The notes beneath the pieces were generated by a model. That model ran no database searches, was not told the DNA's origin, and worked only from the letters and a program-made list of their open reading frames with translations. Position numbers and translations under genes: made by a program. Of a stretch of 64,000 nucleotides of DNA, positions 63,427 to 64,000 are shown piece after piece. Origin of the DNA: Flavobacterium johnsoniae (GTDB lineage: Bacteria; Bacteroidota; Bacteroidia; Flavobacteriales; Flavobacteriaceae). The stretch is from contig NZ_MLFK01000009.1 in the NCBI RefSeq assembly GCF_001879205.1, positions 186,001 through 250,000 on the forward strand, written 5' to 3'. Within the stretch, counting starts at the first letter, position 1. Every line of letters begins with the position of its first letter.

Positions 63427-63852
63427 ATGAACAAGAGAGGGCCCATAGTAATTATAGAAGACGACATCGATGACCAGGAATTTTTAGGTCAGGCATTTGA
63501 AAAACTTCAATATCCAAATGAAATAATTTTTTTCGCAGATGGGGAACAGGCCCTCCAATATCTTACAGAAACCAGCATTGAGCCCTTTATAATTTTCTCT
63601 GATATAAATATGCCAAAATTAAATGGAATTGAACTGCGGTCTAAAGTTCATGAAAATGAAGACCTAAGGATGAAATCTATTCCATTTCTGTTTTTTTCGA
63701 CAGCTGCAGAACAGCAGCATGTAGTGGAAGCGTACTCAAAATCGGTTCAGGGATTTTTTATAAAACCGTTTGATTTCAATGAAATGGTGGTAATGATCAA
63801 AAATATTGTAGAATATTGGCAAAGTTGCGTTTCACCAAATTACGTAAAATAA
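63427..63852 (+). CDS. Single-domain response regulator (CheY-like)
   Basis: 141 residues: IIEDDIDDQEFLG acidic pocket, IIFSDINMPKLNG with the phospho-Asp, FFSTAAE and IKPFDFNE with the Lys. No output domain. Likely receives phosphate from the divergent three-PAS kinase. Its closest relative in the window is the 49880 gene. Confidence 0.9.
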   Translation: MNKRGPIVIIEDDIDDQEFLGQAFEKLQYPNEIIFFADGEQALQYLTETSIEPFIIFSDINMPKLNGIELRSKVHENEDLRMKSIPFLFFSTAAEQQHVVEAYSKSVQGFFIKPFDFNEMVVMIKNIVEYWQSCVSPNYVK

Positions 63853-63874
63853 CTATAGTGGTTTAGCCATACAC

Positions 63875-64000
63875 ATGAAATCCCGATCAATGGAACCCCG
63901 GCAGTATATCAGACTCTCAGTGCTTAATGACATGATTCATGACACGATTAGTGCGCGTTTTGAAGGGCAGCGTTTTTGGGTACTGGCCGATATCACCAAT
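63875..64000 (+). CDS. Start of a gene resembling exodeoxyribonuclease VII large subunit, cut by window
   Basis: An open frame from ATG at 63875 to the window end, 42 codons, starting 22 bases after the response-regulator stop. The end GQRFWVLADITN is like the OB-fold start of XseA-type proteins (F-W-V-x-x-E/D-I-T-N). Only the N-terminus is visible, so the call is tentative. Confidence 0.5.
   Translation, partial: MKSRSMEPRQYIRLSVLNDMIHDTISARFEGQRFWVLADITN

Overview
The window looks like a chromosomal segment of a Flavobacterium-type member of the Bacteroidota. The DNA is A+T-rich and the intergenic regions carry TAnnTTTG-type -7 promoter elements. A giant secreted enzyme ends in a type IX secretion sorting domain, and many lipoproteins and Bacteroidota-typical families occur (DUF3570, TlpA proteins with DUF4369-like N-termini, AraC paralogues). 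I see no rRNA, tRNA, CRISPR array or intact prophage.

Layout. 0-10.9 kb is the end of a pectin-utilisation locus: a pectinesterase (cut by the window start), an esterase, a rhamnogalacturonan acetylesterase, a 2423-residue CE8 + PL1 multidomain pectinase and a lipoprotein. 11.4-19.8 kb is accessory: two TlpA-like thioredoxin proteins, a CMD-CMD-ABM fusion divergent from an AraC regulator, and a DJ-1 / NAD-epimerase / AraC run. 20.3-23.1 kb is a four-gene minus-strand operon: thioredoxin, ApbE flavin transferase, DUF4266 lipoprotein, DUF3570.

23.3-42.3 kb is the most interesting part, a coherent stress or low-oxygen island. It holds three triple-BON proteins, a LOG-family protein, a two-domain universal stress protein, small membrane and lipoproteins, an OsmC-like protein, a P-type cation ATPase, a beta-CASP RNase, an ATP-cone/Mrr-like nuclease, PEP synthase, DinD and MgtC-like proteins. 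In its middle lie a FixL-like PAS histidine kinase and, overlapping it by 4 bases, a receiver domain fused to a CRP/FNR-type DNA-binding protein. The kinase keeps the residues corresponding to the FixL haem histidine and distal arginine. The regulator has the FNR-type E-x-x-S-R recognition helix. Six intergenic promoters carry an FNR-type box (TGAT-N4-ATCA, at most one mismatch) whose centre lies exactly 29.5 bp from the first base of a TAnnTTTG-like -7 element; a seventh is weaker. This looks like a compact FixL-FixJ/K-style oxygen-responsive regulon in which the receiver and FNR-like effector are one protein.

42.4-50.4 kb holds an amidohydrolase lipoprotein, an IS6-family transposase wreck, dispersed repeats, PAS histidine kinase and response-regulator genes, an SDR with an in-frame stop and a DUF2867 epimerase. 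51.3-53.9 kb is a chromate-resistance operon whose first gene fuses a ChrB-like domain to an AraC DNA-binding domain. 54-60.6 kb has SDR, SnoaL, AraC, DUF2798 and HxlR genes mixed with degraded genes and IS3 debris. 61-64 kb has a three-PAS histidine kinase, a response regulator and the start of a gene resembling the exodeoxyribonuclease VII large subunit.

Two dispersed non-coding repeat families run through the accessory regions. One has a terminator-like hairpin whose stem sequence varies between copies, followed by a conserved tail of about 110 bp. The other is a shorter palindromic element. All functional assignments come from reading motifs and domain order, not from searches.
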